A DNA stretch of 64,000 nucleotides from Pseudomonadota bacterium (GTDB lineage Bacteria; Pseudomonadota; Alphaproteobacteria; SHVP01): NCBI GenBank assembly GCA_027622715.1, contig JAQBYN010000009.1, forward strand, positions 39,418-103,417. The letters are read 5' to 3'. Shown here in pieces: positions 1 to 8,847 of the stretch. Position numbers and translations under genes: made by a program. Numbering within the stretch: the first letter of the stretch is position 1; each line of letters begins with the position of its first letter. Below the pieces are notes generated by a model. That model was not told the origin of the DNA. It did not search any database and worked only from the letters and a program-made list of their open reading frames with translations.

Positions 1-1
1 G

Positions 2-916
2 GTGATCGACGACTTTGCCCGCCGCCATGGTGCGGTGCCCGGCGCCAGCCTTGCGTTGGTGGCACTGGGCAAGCTCGGGAGCCGCGAAATGATGTTCGGC
101 TCGGACTTGGATTTGATCTTTCTTTACGACAACCCAGCCGGTGCCGCGGCGAGCGACGGTGCAAAATCGCTGACGACCAGCCAGTTCTTCGCGCGGTTGG
201 GTCAGCAGATCATTAGTTCGATCACAGCGTTGACGCCGGAGGGGCGGCTTTACGAAATCGACATGCGGTTGCGCCCGTCGGGTACGGCGGGGCCGCTCGC
301 AGTGCAGGTCGATGGGTTCGAAAAATACCAAACGAGCGAGGCTTGGACTTGGGAGCGCATGGCCTTGACCCGAGCCCGCGTGCTCCATGCGACGGATGTG
401 TTTCGCGCCCGCCTTGAGCCGCTCATCACCTCGTTGCTTCGGCAACCCCGCGACCAGGCGAGCGTTCTTGCCGACGTCGCGACGATGCGCCTGCGGGTCG
501 CGGCGGAATTCCCCGACACCGGGGTGTGGAGTCTGAAGTACGTCCGGGGCGGATTAGTGGATCTCGAATTCATCGCCCAGACCCTCCAACTCACAACCTG
601 CGCCGCGGTGCCATCGGTGCTGGGGCGAACGACCGCGGCCGTCTTCGAAGAGCTCGGTGCGCAAGGGCAACTCGACCCAGAGGCTGCCCGCGAACTCGCT
701 GAAACGACCCGGCTGTATCAGGATGTTGAGGGGCTGTTCCGTCTATGCCTTGAAGGGGCGCCGACCGACGACACCATTCCCGCCGGTTTAGCCCGCGCGT
801 TGGTGCGGGTCGCGAATATGCCGGACATCGGCATGCTGAAGGCTGAATTGTCGGCGCGCCAACACATGGTAATGACGCACTTCGACGCGATTGTCGGCGC
901 CGCGCCGGGGGCCTAA
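2..916 (+). CDS. glnE: Glutamine synthetase adenylyltransferase/deadenylase, C-terminal part (5' end outside window)
   Basis: GlnE adjusts nitrogen assimilation by adding or removing AMP on glutamine synthetase under PII control. Only the last 304 residues are present, and the frame runs off the left edge, so the N-terminal adenylyl-removing domain is not visible. What remains is the second nucleotidyltransferase domain: a GSDLDLIF metal-binding motif at visible residues 33-40, then EGRLYEIDMRLRPSG near 80-94 and AWTWERMALTRARV near 114-127, all typical of the GlnE adenylylating half. Its stop codon overlaps the stop of the convergent DUF1499 gene by four bases. The family call is firm; the true start cannot be given. 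Confidence 0.95.
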   Translation: MIDDFARRHGAVPGASLALVALGKLGSREMMFGSDLDLIFLYDNPAGAAASDGAKSLTTSQFFARLGQQIISSITALTPEGRLYEIDMRLRPSGTAGPLAVQVDGFEKYQTSEAWTWERMALTRARVLHATDVFRARLEPLITSLLRQPRDQASVLADVATMRLRVAAEFPDTGVWSLKYVRGGLVDLEFIAQTLQLTTCAAVPSVLGRTTAAVFEELGAQGQLDPEAARELAETTRLYQDVEGLFRLCLEGAPTDDTIPAGLARALVRVANMPDIGMLKAELSARQHMVMTHFDAIVGAAPGA

Positions 917-1311
917 GCGGCGGCGACCTTCTGCGCCAGTTCTGCCAACCACGCCTCGACACGTTTTTTGTTCACCCCCATATCACCGATCCCGTACGTC
1001 GCGCGGCTGTAGATTGCGAGGCTGCTGCGCCCCGGTCCATGTTCGACAAATTGGACGGTGATCGTATCGGGGAACTTGAAGAGCGCGGAGCGCTGGACGA
1101 AATCGACTTGCCGCCGCGTGGAATCCTCACCGGCCACATTCACGCGCGGGTGTGCCAGTGCGACGGCGCGAAACGCACCCGCCAGCTGATCCACCCCGAT
1201 CTCGAAAATGGGCACCGTCCCATGCGGTTTGGCAGCCGAGGTAAAGCTCTTTGGCGCGGCAAAATACTGGTTGGGCCGCCAGCCCAGTTTAAAGGTCGAG
1301 AGGTCCATCAT
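913..1311 (-). CDS. DUF1499 family protein
   Basis: A 132-residue protein of the DUF1499 family, whose biochemical role is not established. The body has the family pattern: an N-terminal segment introducing the ordered domain, a central stretch with FVQRSALFKFPDTITVQF, then an SLAIYSRATYGIGDMGVNKKRV segment close to the C-terminus. No signal peptide or membrane segment is evident. The start is the first of two adjacent ATG codons, preceded by a GGAAG about 11 bases upstream. It faces glnE and shares a four-base stop overlap with it, and lies divergent from bcp. No function can be assigned from the context. Confidence 0.8.
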   Translation of the reverse strand: MMDLSTFKLGWRPNQYFAAPKSFTSAAKPHGTVPIFEIGVDQLAGAFRAVALAHPRVNVAGEDSTRRQVDFVQRSALFKFPDTITVQFVEHGPGRSSLAIYSRATYGIGDMGVNKKRVEAWLAELAQKVAAA

Positions 1312-1408
1312 CGTATTGCCGTCTTCCGTCGCGCAGGCGCTTGTCGCCCAAATTCAATTGTGCCAGAACGGCTGCTTGATCGTAGCGCGCAAACACCTGG
1401 AGGGCATC

Positions 1409-1873
1409 ATGGCACTTAGCGAGGGAGACAAGGCCCCGGCCTTTAATCTGCCATCCGATGGCGGCAAGAACCTGAAGTTGTCCGACTACAAGGGCAAGAA
1501 GTTGGTTTTGTATTTTTACCCAAAGGACGACACACCGGGCTGCACCAAGGAGGCGATCGGGTTTTCCGAAGATGCAGCCAAGTTCAAACGGGCCGGCGCG
1601 GTCGTCATCGGCGCATCAAAAGACACGGTCGCGAAACACGAAAAATTCCGCGACAAATACGGGCTCAAGATTCCGTTGGTCAGCGATGAGGACGGCAGCC
1701 TGTGTGACGATTACGGCGTGTGGACGACCAAGATGAACTACGGCAAGTCCTACATGGGCATTGAGCGGTCGACATTTCTGATCGACGAGAAAGGCAAGAT
1801 TGCGAAAGTGTGGCGCAAGGTGAAAGTCGACGGCCATGTCGAGGCCGTCCTCGAGGCGCTGAAGGCGCTCTGA
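1409..1873 (+). CDS. bcp: Thioredoxin-dependent thiol peroxidase (Bcp-type peroxiredoxin)
   Basis: An atypical peroxiredoxin that reduces hydrogen and organic peroxides in the cytoplasm using thioredoxin. At 154 residues it has the usual Bcp length. The peroxidatic cysteine is Cys45 in the motif YPKDDTPGCTKEA; the resolving Cys50 of E. coli Bcp is absent, while a second cysteine occurs at residue 99, so resolution probably uses another thiol. The frame is open further upstream, but ATG 1409 is chosen because GGAGGG (1399-1404) sits directly before it and because MALSEGDKAP matches family N-termini. It stands alone, with a structured 219-base gap after it. Confidence 0.95.
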   Translation: MALSEGDKAPAFNLPSDGGKNLKLSDYKGKKLVLYFYPKDDTPGCTKEAIGFSEDAAKFKRAGAVVIGASKDTVAKHEKFRDKYGLKIPLVSDEDGSLCDDYGVWTTKMNYGKSYMGIERSTFLIDEKGKIAKVWRKVKVDGHVEAVLEALKAL

Positions 1874-2092
1874 CCAGCGGCGGTCGCGCCCGCCGCCGAG
1901 CACCGCCCCGACAAATGACGGGGGGAAAAAATTGCCTAGCTAGGGCCTCGGGTACCTCAAAAACGAGGCCGGTTCGGGGGTCATTTTCAGATTCGCCGAT
2001 TCGATTGCCAGATTCATCCCGAGTCCGGCGAATCCAGCTTGCCCGCGCTGTTTGGAATCGATATCCCTTACAGTGCAGGGCTGGGAGGAACG
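1874..2092. other. Structure-rich intergenic region between bcp and the M23/bactofilin operon
   Basis: No gene is visible here. It holds a ten-base perfect palindrome CCTAGCTAGG (1935-1944), a seven-base-pair hairpin GGCCTCG/CGAGGCC (1944-1950 with 1964-1970) and a nine-base inverted repeat GATTCGCCG/CGGCGAATC (1990-1998 with 2026-2034). A GC-rich stem just after bcp (about 1878-1895) lacks a T-tract, so a classical terminator for bcp is not obvious. The right half carries a dense group of GANTC sites, listed separately. It probably contains the promoter of the downstream operon. Confidence 0.6.
1990..2059. promoter_or_regulatory. Cluster of six GANTC sites (candidate CcrM/GcrA-type regulatory region)
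   Basis: GANTC occurs at 1990, 1998, 2011, 2021, 2030 and 2055, six times in 70 bases, immediately upstream of the M23 peptidase start at 2093. At this base composition about 0.25 sites would be expected. GANTC is the target of the alphaproteobacterial cell-cycle methyltransferase CcrM, and in Caulobacter methylated GANTC in promoters is read by GcrA. Two of the sites form the arms of a nine-base inverted repeat. The regulatory role is inferred; the sites themselves are directly visible. Confidence 0.45.
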
Positions 2093-3460
2093 ATGGCGAA
2101 TGAGGGCCAGGGGACCTTTAGGCGGGTCTACGAGCGTCTTTTTCCCGAACGACAAGTCTACGTCAGGACACATGGCGAAGTGCAATTCGTCACGCTCTCG
2201 GGCCCGTTTCAAGTTGGCCTGACGTCACTGGTTTGCGTGGTCGCCGCATGGGTCGCGTTCTCGACGTTCCAGTATGTTTTTCAGAACGACATTATCGCGT
2301 CTAAAAACGAGCGGCTGCGTATTGCGCACACCGCCTATCAGGACCTCGAAGGCGAACTGCGCAGCACGCAACTGCGGTTCATCTCGGCCGCCCGCGACCT
2401 TGACGCCAAACACAACCAACTCATTGCTCTGGTGTCGCAAAAGGACACGCTGGAACAGCGATTGAACGCCATTTCCGAGCGCCTATCCGATGTGTCAGGC
2501 GATCATATGGAGGCGTCGAAAGAGGCTGCGGCGTTGCGCGATCAACTTCAGGGCGAGCGCAGCGAACTGTCCGACCAAATCGGCACTTTGCAGGGCACGC
2601 TGCGCGCTACGTTGGACCAACAATCGGACCTCGAGCAGAACCTTGCGGCAACCCGAGACAAGGTTGTGTCGCTGAGCGCCGAGCGCGATACCTTGATCAA
2701 ATCGAACGCCGATTTGAACGGCAACCTCGAAAACATCAATCTGCGCCTGAGCAATATTCGCAGCGAGCAACGGCGATTTGTCGAGCGAATCGCGGCGCGC
2801 ACGTCCGACGATATATCCCTCCTTGAGGATACCATCGCGATGACGGGGATAGAGCCCGACGCGTTGTTCGAGAAGAGCGGGCTGCGAACCGGCGCGATCG
2901 GCGGTCCTGTGATCGAGCCCGACGCCGCCGACGATGGCATGTTGAAGTCGGACATCAGACTGGACGATGGCGCGGAATTCGACTCGTCGGTGACGGGCCT
3001 GGAGAGCAATCTGCAACGATGGGAGGCGCTCCAAAGCGTGTTGCGCGCGCTTCCCCTCGCGCCCCCCGCCGACAATTTCTATATCTCGAGCGATTATGGC
3101 CGGCGCACCGACCCGTTCACCAAACGCGCGGCGTTTCATGGCGGCGTCGACCTAGCCGGCCCCGCGCGCCAGCTCGTGTATGCCACGGCGCCAGGAAAAG
3201 TCGTGGTCGCCGGTCGTAATGGGGCGTTCGGCAACATGGTGGAGATCGACCATGGGATGGGGCTCCGTACCCGATATGGGCATCTGGAAAAGATCTTGGT
3301 CAAACGCGGCGAGGACGTGGGCTTCCGCACCAAAATCGGCAGGATGGGTAGCACCGGCCGGAGCACTGGCACCCATTTGCATTACGAGATAAGATTTGAC
3401 GGTAAAGCGTATGATCCATCACGCTTTTTGAAGGCAGGGAAGTATGTTTTCAAGAACTGA
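2093..3460 (+). CDS. Membrane-anchored M23 (LytM-type) peptidoglycan endopeptidase
   Basis: A 455-residue single-pass inner-membrane protein whose periplasmic part should cleave peptide crosslinks in murein. A hydrophobic segment lies at about residues 40-62, followed by a long coiled coil (about 68-240) and a C-terminal M23 domain from about 345. The zinc ligands are visible as His349 and Asp353 in FHGGVDLAG and the HLH motif near residues 428-430. ATG 2093 is chosen over an upstream TTG in frame because GGAGGA (2084-2089) precedes it. The last 17 bases overlap the bactofilin gene, implying translational coupling; in other bacteria such pairs couple a cytoskeletal scaffold to local wall cleavage. 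Confidence 0.92.
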   Translation: MANEGQGTFRRVYERLFPERQVYVRTHGEVQFVTLSGPFQVGLTSLVCVVAAWVAFSTFQYVFQNDIIASKNERLRIAHTAYQDLEGELRSTQLRFISAARDLDAKHNQLIALVSQKDTLEQRLNAISERLSDVSGDHMEASKEAAALRDQLQGERSELSDQIGTLQGTLRATLDQQSDLEQNLAATRDKVVSLSAERDTLIKSNADLNGNLENINLRLSNIRSEQRRFVERIAARTSDDISLLEDTIAMTGIEPDALFEKSGLRTGAIGGPVIEPDAADDGMLKSDIRLDDGAEFDSSVTGLESNLQRWEALQSVLRALPLAPPADNFYISSDYGRRTDPFTKRAAFHGGVDLAGPARQLVYATAPGKVVVAGRNGAFGNMVEIDHGMGLRTRYGHLEKILVKRGEDVGFRTKIGRMGSTGRSTGTHLHYEIRFDGKAYDPSRFLKAGKYVFKN

Positions 3461-3908
3461 ACGAGGGAGCAGTCCGTTGCCAGAGGCACCAGGTAGTTCC
3501 AAGGACGCACCGCCATCCCTAATCAGCGCCAATCTTCAGATTGTCGGTAACCTGCGCTCGCAAGGCGAGGTGCAAATCGACGGCACGGTTGATGGTGACG
3601 TGGCAGCAAACGCGCTGACCATCGGCGAGCGGGCGACGATCAACGGCGAAATCGTCGCCGACGATGTCGTTGTTCGCGGCCGGGTCAATGGCCGGATTCG
3701 CGCCCGCAAAGTGCAGCTCGCCAAGAGCGCGCATGTTGTTGGTGATATCTGGCACGAATTGCTGTCGATCGATTCCGGCGCGTTCGTTGAGGGGCACTGC
3801 AAACGAACCGACAAACCGACCGAAATCGTCGAGGCGCGGATCAAGTCGGTGCCGCAGCCCAAACGGGAAATGGGAAGTGGCGCAACGCCCGCGGCGGTGC
3901 CGGCCTAA
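3444..3908 (+). CDS. Bactofilin (polymer-forming cytoskeletal protein)
   Basis: A 154-residue bactofilin. These proteins self-assemble without nucleotide into filaments at the inner membrane and position wall enzymes. The central domain, about residues 27-125, shows the alternating short beta-helix repeats of the family (SANLQIVGNLRSQGEVQIDG, then VDGDVAANALTIGERA). The flanks are low-complexity and rich in proline, serine and charged residues, as expected of the disordered bactofilin tails. Its ATG lies inside the end of the M23 peptidase gene, so the two are surely cotranscribed and probably act together in cell shape or local growth. A strong terminator follows. Confidence 0.93.
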   Translation: MFSRTERGSSPLPEAPGSSKDAPPSLISANLQIVGNLRSQGEVQIDGTVDGDVAANALTIGERATINGEIVADDVVVRGRVNGRIRARKVQLAKSAHVVGDIWHELLSIDSGAFVEGHCKRTDKPTEIVEARIKSVPQPKREMGSGATPAAVPA

Positions 3909-3946
3909 GCAAACCCTCTAACACGGCCGATTTGGCCAAACGCATT

Positions 3947-3970
3947 ACGCCGCCCCTGGGCGGCGTTTTC
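3947..3970. terminator. Rho-independent terminator between bactofilin and prfB, possibly bidirectional
   Basis: An eight-base-pair GC-rich stem (ACGCCGCC at 3947-3954 with GGCGGCGT at 3959-3966), loop CCTG, followed by a short T run on the plus strand. It lies between the convergent ends of the bactofilin gene and prfB, so it can end transcription from the left. On the minus strand the tail is weaker. Confidence 0.8.
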
Positions 3971-3979
3971 GTTTGTGGG

Positions 3980-5084
3980 TTAGGTCTGACCGACGCGGGC
4001 CGACAGGGCGGCCGCCATGAACACGTCGAGGTCGCCGTCGAGGACACCGGCGGCGTTGCCCCGCTCGACCCCGGTGCGGAGATCCTTGACCATCTGATAG
4101 GGGTGCAAAACGTAAGAGCGGATTTGGTGGCCCCAGCCGATATCGGTTTTCGAATCGTGTAGCGCCTGCTTTTCAGCCTCACGTCGCTCTATTTCCACCT
4201 CATAGAGCCGCGATTTTAGCATCTTCATTGCCGCCGACCGGTTCTTGTGCTGCGACCGGTCGTTCTGGCATTGCACGACGATTCCGGTGGGAAGGTGCGT
4301 GAGGCGTACCGCACTGTCGGTCCGGTTGACGTGCTGCCCGCCGGCGCCGGACGCCCGATAGGTGTCCACGCGCAATTCTTTGTCTTCGATGACGATATCG
4401 ATCTCTTCGTCGATTTCGGGATAGACGCCAACGCTTGCGAAACTGGTGTGACGCCGGGCCGAGGCATCGAACGGCGAAATACGGACCAACCGGTGCACGC
4501 CGGTTTCGGTTTTGAGCCACCCGTACGCGTTGACCCCAATGACCCGGATGGTGGTCGACTTAATGCCAGCTTCTTCGCCCGGACTTTCTTCGATCCATTC
4601 GACCTTGTAGCCGCTGGCCTCAATCCAACGAAGATACATGCGCAAGAGCATTTCGGCCCAGTCCTGGGACTCGGTGCCACCGGCCCCCGCGTGGACCTCG
4701 AGGAAGCAGTTGTTGGCGTCGGCCTCGCCCGATAGTAGCGTTTCGATTTCCAACTTTGCCGCTCGGGTGCCCAGTGCCGTCAGCGCCGCGCCCGCCTCGT
4801 CGACAATTGCGTCGTCGCCTTCGGCCTCGCCGAGTTCGATCAGCTCGAGGGTGTCTTTGAATTCCGTTTCCAGCGACTGAAAGCGGCTAATCGCATTGTC
4901 GAGCTGGGTGCGCTCGCGCATGACCTTGCGCGCGGCGTCGGCGTCCTCCCAGAGTTTCGGATCTTCGGATAGCCGGTTCAGTTCCTCCAGCCGAACAAGA
5001 GCGTTGTCGTAGTCAAAGATGCCTCCTTAGCAGCCCGACTGCCTGCTCGATGTCGTTTTGGAGTTTTTCGAATTCCGCTCGCAT
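3980..5084 (-). CDS. prfB: Peptide chain release factor 2, with programmed +1 frameshift
   Basis: RF2 recognises UAA and UGA stop codons and triggers peptide release. The gene is in two frames: ATG at 5084 opens 23 codons ending LLRRHL, then an in-frame TGA at 5015-5013; reading continues after a +1 shift with GAC at 5014 to the stop at 3980, giving 367 residues. The shift site is CTT-TGA-C with an internal AGGAGG (5027-5022) three bases upstream, the standard autoregulatory arrangement. The SPF anticodon tripeptide (RISPFDASA) and the GGQ catalytic motif (SGAGGQHVN) are both present. The long downstream frame beginning at 4921 is only the post-shift part. Confidence 0.97.
5012..5027 (-). promoter_or_regulatory. 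prfB: Programmed +1 ribosomal frameshift signal of prfB
   Basis: On the minus strand the order is AGGAGG, three bases, CTT TGA C. The Shine-Dalgarno-like hexamer at this exact distance tenses the ribosome, and slow reading of UGA when RF2 is scarce lets tRNA-Leu slip from CUU to UUU. The same spacing and slippery codon are used in E. coli prfB. This gives negative feedback by RF2 on its own synthesis. Confidence 0.95.
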
Positions 5085-5135
5085 GACCTTACGCCGTGAT
5101 CGCTGTCGGTCCGTGTGGTAGCGGACCGGTGGCGT

Positions 5136-7544
5136 TCAGTAAAGACCGCCGACGCCCGAGCCTGTCGATGCACGATTGGACTGCACGGTGCCAAATTGCG
5201 TATCGAGGACCGCCGATTCGGCGGCCGTCGGTTCGGTGCCGGGACGGAACGCCTCAAGAATGATCTGATCGCTGCGGTCGTTTGCCAACGCGCCCGAGGC
5301 CGCGTCAATGCGAACGAGGCGGACGCCGCCGGGAATACGGAACGGTATATCGGCCTGTCCCTCGAGCGCCTTGGCCATGAAATCGCGGAAGATCGGCACC
5401 GCGACACTGGCCCCCTGCTCATCCGGCCCAAGGGTCCTCGGTTCATCGAAGCCGGTGTAAACGCCGACCACGAGATCCGGCGAAAAACCCAAGAACCAGG
5501 CGTCGTTGTTGTCATTTGTCGTGCCGGTCTTGCCAGCGAGGTGCATGCCAAGCCGGCGGATGCCGACGCCGGTGCCGCGTTCGACGACACCCTCCAACAT
5601 GGAGACCATCTGGTAGGCGGTTTCCGGGCGGATCACGCTGGGTCGGTCGTCGCTTAAGGCGGGCTCGGCCTGGCTCTGCCAGCGATCCGCGAGACAGCCG
5701 TCGCAAACGCGCTTGTCGTGCTTGAGGATGGTCAGTCCGCGGCGGTCTTGTACGCGGTCAATTAGGGTCGGCGAGATTTTCTTACCGCCGTTTACCAGCA
5801 TCGCGTAGGCCGTGGTTAGCCGCATCAACGTGGTTTCACCGGCGCCCAACGACATCGAGAGAAACTCCGGCAGATTGTCGACAATCCCGAACCGGCCGGC
5901 ATAGTCCGAGACGACGTCCATCCCGATAAACTGGGCGAGACGAACCGTCATCAGGTTGCGCGATTTTTCGATGCCGAGACGCAGGGTCGAAGGACCGTAA
6001 AACTTGTTGGTGTAGTTGGCGGGCTTCCAGCGACCGAGACCGGCGCCCTGGTCGATGACGAACGGGGCATCGAGAACGCGGCTTACAGGCGTGAAGCCGT
6101 TCTCGAGGGCAGCTGCGTAGACGAATGGCTTGAACGCCGAGCCCGGTTGCCGCATGGCCTGAGTTGCGCGGTTGAATTGGCTTTGGGTGTAGTCGTACCC
6201 GCCGATCATCGCCAATACCCGACCGGTGTGCGGGTCCATCGCGACGAGCGCACCCTCAAGTTCGGGCACCTGGCGCAATCCGAAAACGATACCGCTGTCG
6301 GTTTGTAGTTGTTCGACGGGGACCACATCACCGACGGAGACAACGTCCGCGGTCTTTTTGACCGATGGACCGACGTGTTGTCCGTCACGCTGGGGGCGTG
6401 CCCATTTTAGTTCGTCAAACGGGATGAACCCGCGTTCGCCCGAGGTAAGTCCGACTTGCGCGCCGATGTCTTCGACCGCGAGCACCACGGCAAGCTGCCA
6501 CTGGCGCATTCCGTTGGGCGCAACGACTGCTTTAAGGCCGGTCTCCCACCCGTCGGTTGATATCGTCGCGATTGGCCCGCGCCAGCCGTGCCGCCGATCA
6601 TAGGCCACTAACCCGTCGCGCAGCGCCGCCCGGGCTATTCCCTGGAGGCGCGAATCCAGCGTGGTGCGTACCGACAAGCCACCCTCGTAGAGCCCTTTCT
6701 CGCCGTAGGAGTCGTACAGCTGCCGGCGAACCTCTTCAGTGAAGTATGCCGCATCGACAAACTCCTCGCCGCGCGGCTGGGACACGACAAGCGCGGTGTG
6801 CGCGGCAAGGGTCGCTTCGGAAGGCGCGATAAACTCTTCCGCGGTCATGCGGCCCAGGACCCAGTCGCGCCGGTCCTTCGCCGCTTGGGCGCGGCGGGTC
6901 GGGTGGTAGTTGTTGGGCGCCTTGGGCAGGGCCGCGAGGTAGGCCATTTCCTGGAGGCTGAGGTTGTCGAGGGACTTGTCAAAATAGTTCAGGGCCGCCG
7001 CGGCAACGCCGTAGGAGCCTTGGCCCAAATAGATTTCATTGAGGTAGAGCTCGAGAATGCGATCCTTCGACAATGCCCGCTCAATCCGGAATGCCAGGAT
7101 CGCTTCTTTGATTTTGCGATCGATCGAGACTTCGTTGGTTAGAAGGAAGTTTTTGGCGACTTGCTGGGTGATCGTTGAAGCCCCGACCGGCCGACGATCC
7201 CCGCCGTAATTCATCAAATTGGTGACGGCGGCGCCGACAACACTGCGCAAATCCACCCCAGGATGTTCGAAAAAGCTATCGTCCTCGGCGGCCAAAAAGG
7301 CTTCGATCAACTGTCGCGGCATTGCCGCCACCGGCACGAAGACCCGTTTTTCGATTGCGTATTCGGTCAACAGGCTGCCGTCGGCGGTATGGACCCGCGT
7401 CATCACCGGCGGCTGGTAGGTCGCTAGCTGGTCGAAGTCAGGAAGGTCGCGCCCGAAATGGTAGAGCACGAACAGACCACCGCCTGCGCCCGCAACCGCG
7501 AGCAGAAACGCCGCCCCAAACAAAAACCCAAAGAACCTAATCAT
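5136..7544 (-). CDS. mrcA: Penicillin-binding protein 1A, bifunctional glycosyltransferase/transpeptidase
   Basis: A class A PBP that polymerises lipid II into glycan strands and crosslinks their peptides on the outer face of the inner membrane. The 802 residues begin with one membrane segment (about 6-30), then a GT51 domain with catalytic Glu87 in AAEDDSFFEH, an OB-like linker (about 330-420), and a transpeptidase domain with SAFK (nucleophile Ser469, Lys472), SRN (528-530) and KTG (672-674). The C-terminus is short and serine/glycine-rich. It lies 90 bases downstream of amiC on the same strand, so a wall synthase and a wall amidase probably share transcription. Confidence 0.96.
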   Translation of the reverse strand: MIRFFGFLFGAAFLLAVAGAGGGLFVLYHFGRDLPDFDQLATYQPPVMTRVHTADGSLLTEYAIEKRVFVPVAAMPRQLIEAFLAAEDDSFFEHPGVDLRSVVGAAVTNLMNYGGDRRPVGASTITQQVAKNFLLTNEVSIDRKIKEAILAFRIERALSKDRILELYLNEIYLGQGSYGVAAAALNYFDKSLDNLSLQEMAYLAALPKAPNNYHPTRRAQAAKDRRDWVLGRMTAEEFIAPSEATLAAHTALVVSQPRGEEFVDAAYFTEEVRRQLYDSYGEKGLYEGGLSVRTTLDSRLQGIARAALRDGLVAYDRRHGWRGPIATISTDGWETGLKAVVAPNGMRQWQLAVVLAVEDIGAQVGLTSGERGFIPFDELKWARPQRDGQHVGPSVKKTADVVSVGDVVPVEQLQTDSGIVFGLRQVPELEGALVAMDPHTGRVLAMIGGYDYTQSQFNRATQAMRQPGSAFKPFVYAAALENGFTPVSRVLDAPFVIDQGAGLGRWKPANYTNKFYGPSTLRLGIEKSRNLMTVRLAQFIGMDVVSDYAGRFGIVDNLPEFLSMSLGAGETTLMRLTTAYAMLVNGGKKISPTLIDRVQDRRGLTILKHDKRVCDGCLADRWQSQAEPALSDDRPSVIRPETAYQMVSMLEGVVERGTGVGIRRLGMHLAGKTGTTNDNNDAWFLGFSPDLVVGVYTGFDEPRTLGPDEQGASVAVPIFRDFMAKALEGQADIPFRIPGGVRLVRIDAASGALANDRSDQIILEAFRPGTEPTAAESAVLDTQFGTVQSNRASTGSGVGGLY

Positions 7545-7634
7545 GTGGCGTTCGCGGACCCCTTCCGCCGGTCGATCAGAGTATAGGCCGAATTGCGGCA
7601 GAAATTGGCCGTTCGGGACCGAATCATCATCGAA

Positions 7635-8819
7635 TCATTGTGAAAGGCCCGAGAAATAGGAATCCACGGCTTTTTGGATCGAGGCGCCAATCACCTTTTG
7701 GAAGGTGCGGTCGGTCAATTGGCGTTCATCGGCGGGATTGGACAAATACCCGAGTTCGATGAGGACGGACGGCACGTCGGGCGCCTTTAGCACGGCAAAT
7801 CCCGCGAATCTGTGCCCTTTGCGCAAGGTCTTGCCGGCCCTTTCAAACTCGGGAAGAACCAATGTCGCGAAGGTCGCGGACAAATTCATGGTTTCGCGCC
7901 GCGCCAAATCGATCAGGATGGTGGCGATTTCGCTCGGCTCGTTCTCGAGATCGACCCCGGCAATTAGATCGGCCTTGTTTTCGCGTTGGGCCAAGGCGTC
8001 GGCCTCCTGGTCGGAGGCTTTCTCGGAGAGTGTGTAGACCGACGCGCCACGCACCGAGCGATCGCTTAGCGCATCGGCGTGGAGCGAAATGAAGAGATCC
8101 GCGTTGTGGCGCCGCGCAAATGCAACACGGTCGCGCAGTCGAACAAAGACGTCATCCTCCCGGGTAAGAAGAACGCGGTATCGCCCCGTTGCTTCGAGCG
8201 CTTCGCGTGCTTGGGACGCAATTTGAAGTGTCAGTGCTTTTTCTTGGGAGCCGCGGCGGCCAATGGTGCCCGGATCGATTCCGCCGTGCCCAGGGTCCAA
8301 CACGATGACCCGTGGGCCGACCCGCGGCGTCGCCGGCCGGGTCCTTGGTTCGATCAACTGGACGGGCCCTGCCTGCTGTGTCGGTAGGGCGGCGACGCGC
8401 TGAAACCGGTCTTGCGCGACCTCAGCCAGGTCAATCACAAACCGGAACGGTAATGCGCCACTCGGCGGCAGGATGAACGACCGGCGGACCTCGACCGGCC
8501 GGTTAACGTCGAGGACCAGGCGCGAGGTCGCCTGATCAAATAGGCCAAATCTAAACCCGTCGATCAGTCCCCGCTTTAGCCCCGGGGTGCCCGGCACGCG
8601 CCAGTCCAGGACCGGAAAATCGACCACGACGCGATAGGGGTTATCGAGGAGGAATATCTCGAAATCCACCGAATCGGACAGATCCATGACGAATCGGGTG
8701 GCCTCGGCCTGCTCACCGGCCCGTACCCCAACGACGGCGGATGCCGCGTCGGCGTCCGCTGCGGTCAATGCCGCCGCAATCGTCATCCAGCCGATCAAAT
8801 GCCGCAGTCTGTGGTACAT
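7635..8819 (-). CDS. amiC: N-acetylmuramoyl-L-alanine amidase with AMIN domain
   Basis: A periplasmic zinc amidase that removes stem peptides from glycan strands, normally during daughter-cell separation. The 394 residues comprise a signal peptide (to about 25), an N-terminal AMIN domain (about 30-130) that targets septal murein, and an Amidase_3 catalytic domain (about 170-385). Motifs include LDPGHGGIDPGTIG with the first zinc histidine, FISLHADAL with another, and a late VLIELGYLSN with the catalytic glutamate. The start ATG at 8819 is followed by a charged then hydrophobic signal. A candidate promoter lies about 30-60 bases upstream. PBP1A follows on the same strand. Confidence 0.93.
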   Translation of the reverse strand: MYHRLRHLIGWMTIAAALTAADADAASAVVGVRAGEQAEATRFVMDLSDSVDFEIFLLDNPYRVVVDFPVLDWRVPGTPGLKRGLIDGFRFGLFDQATSRLVLDVNRPVEVRRSFILPPSGALPFRFVIDLAEVAQDRFQRVAALPTQQAGPVQLIEPRTRPATPRVGPRVIVLDPGHGGIDPGTIGRRGSQEKALTLQIASQAREALEATGRYRVLLTREDDVFVRLRDRVAFARRHNADLFISLHADALSDRSVRGASVYTLSEKASDQEADALAQRENKADLIAGVDLENEPSEIATILIDLARRETMNLSATFATLVLPEFERAGKTLRKGHRFAGFAVLKAPDVPSVLIELGYLSNPADERQLTDRTFQKVIGASIQKAVDSYFSGLSQ

Positions 8820-8847
8820 CTAGCGCTCTTTGATGGTGTTCATACTA

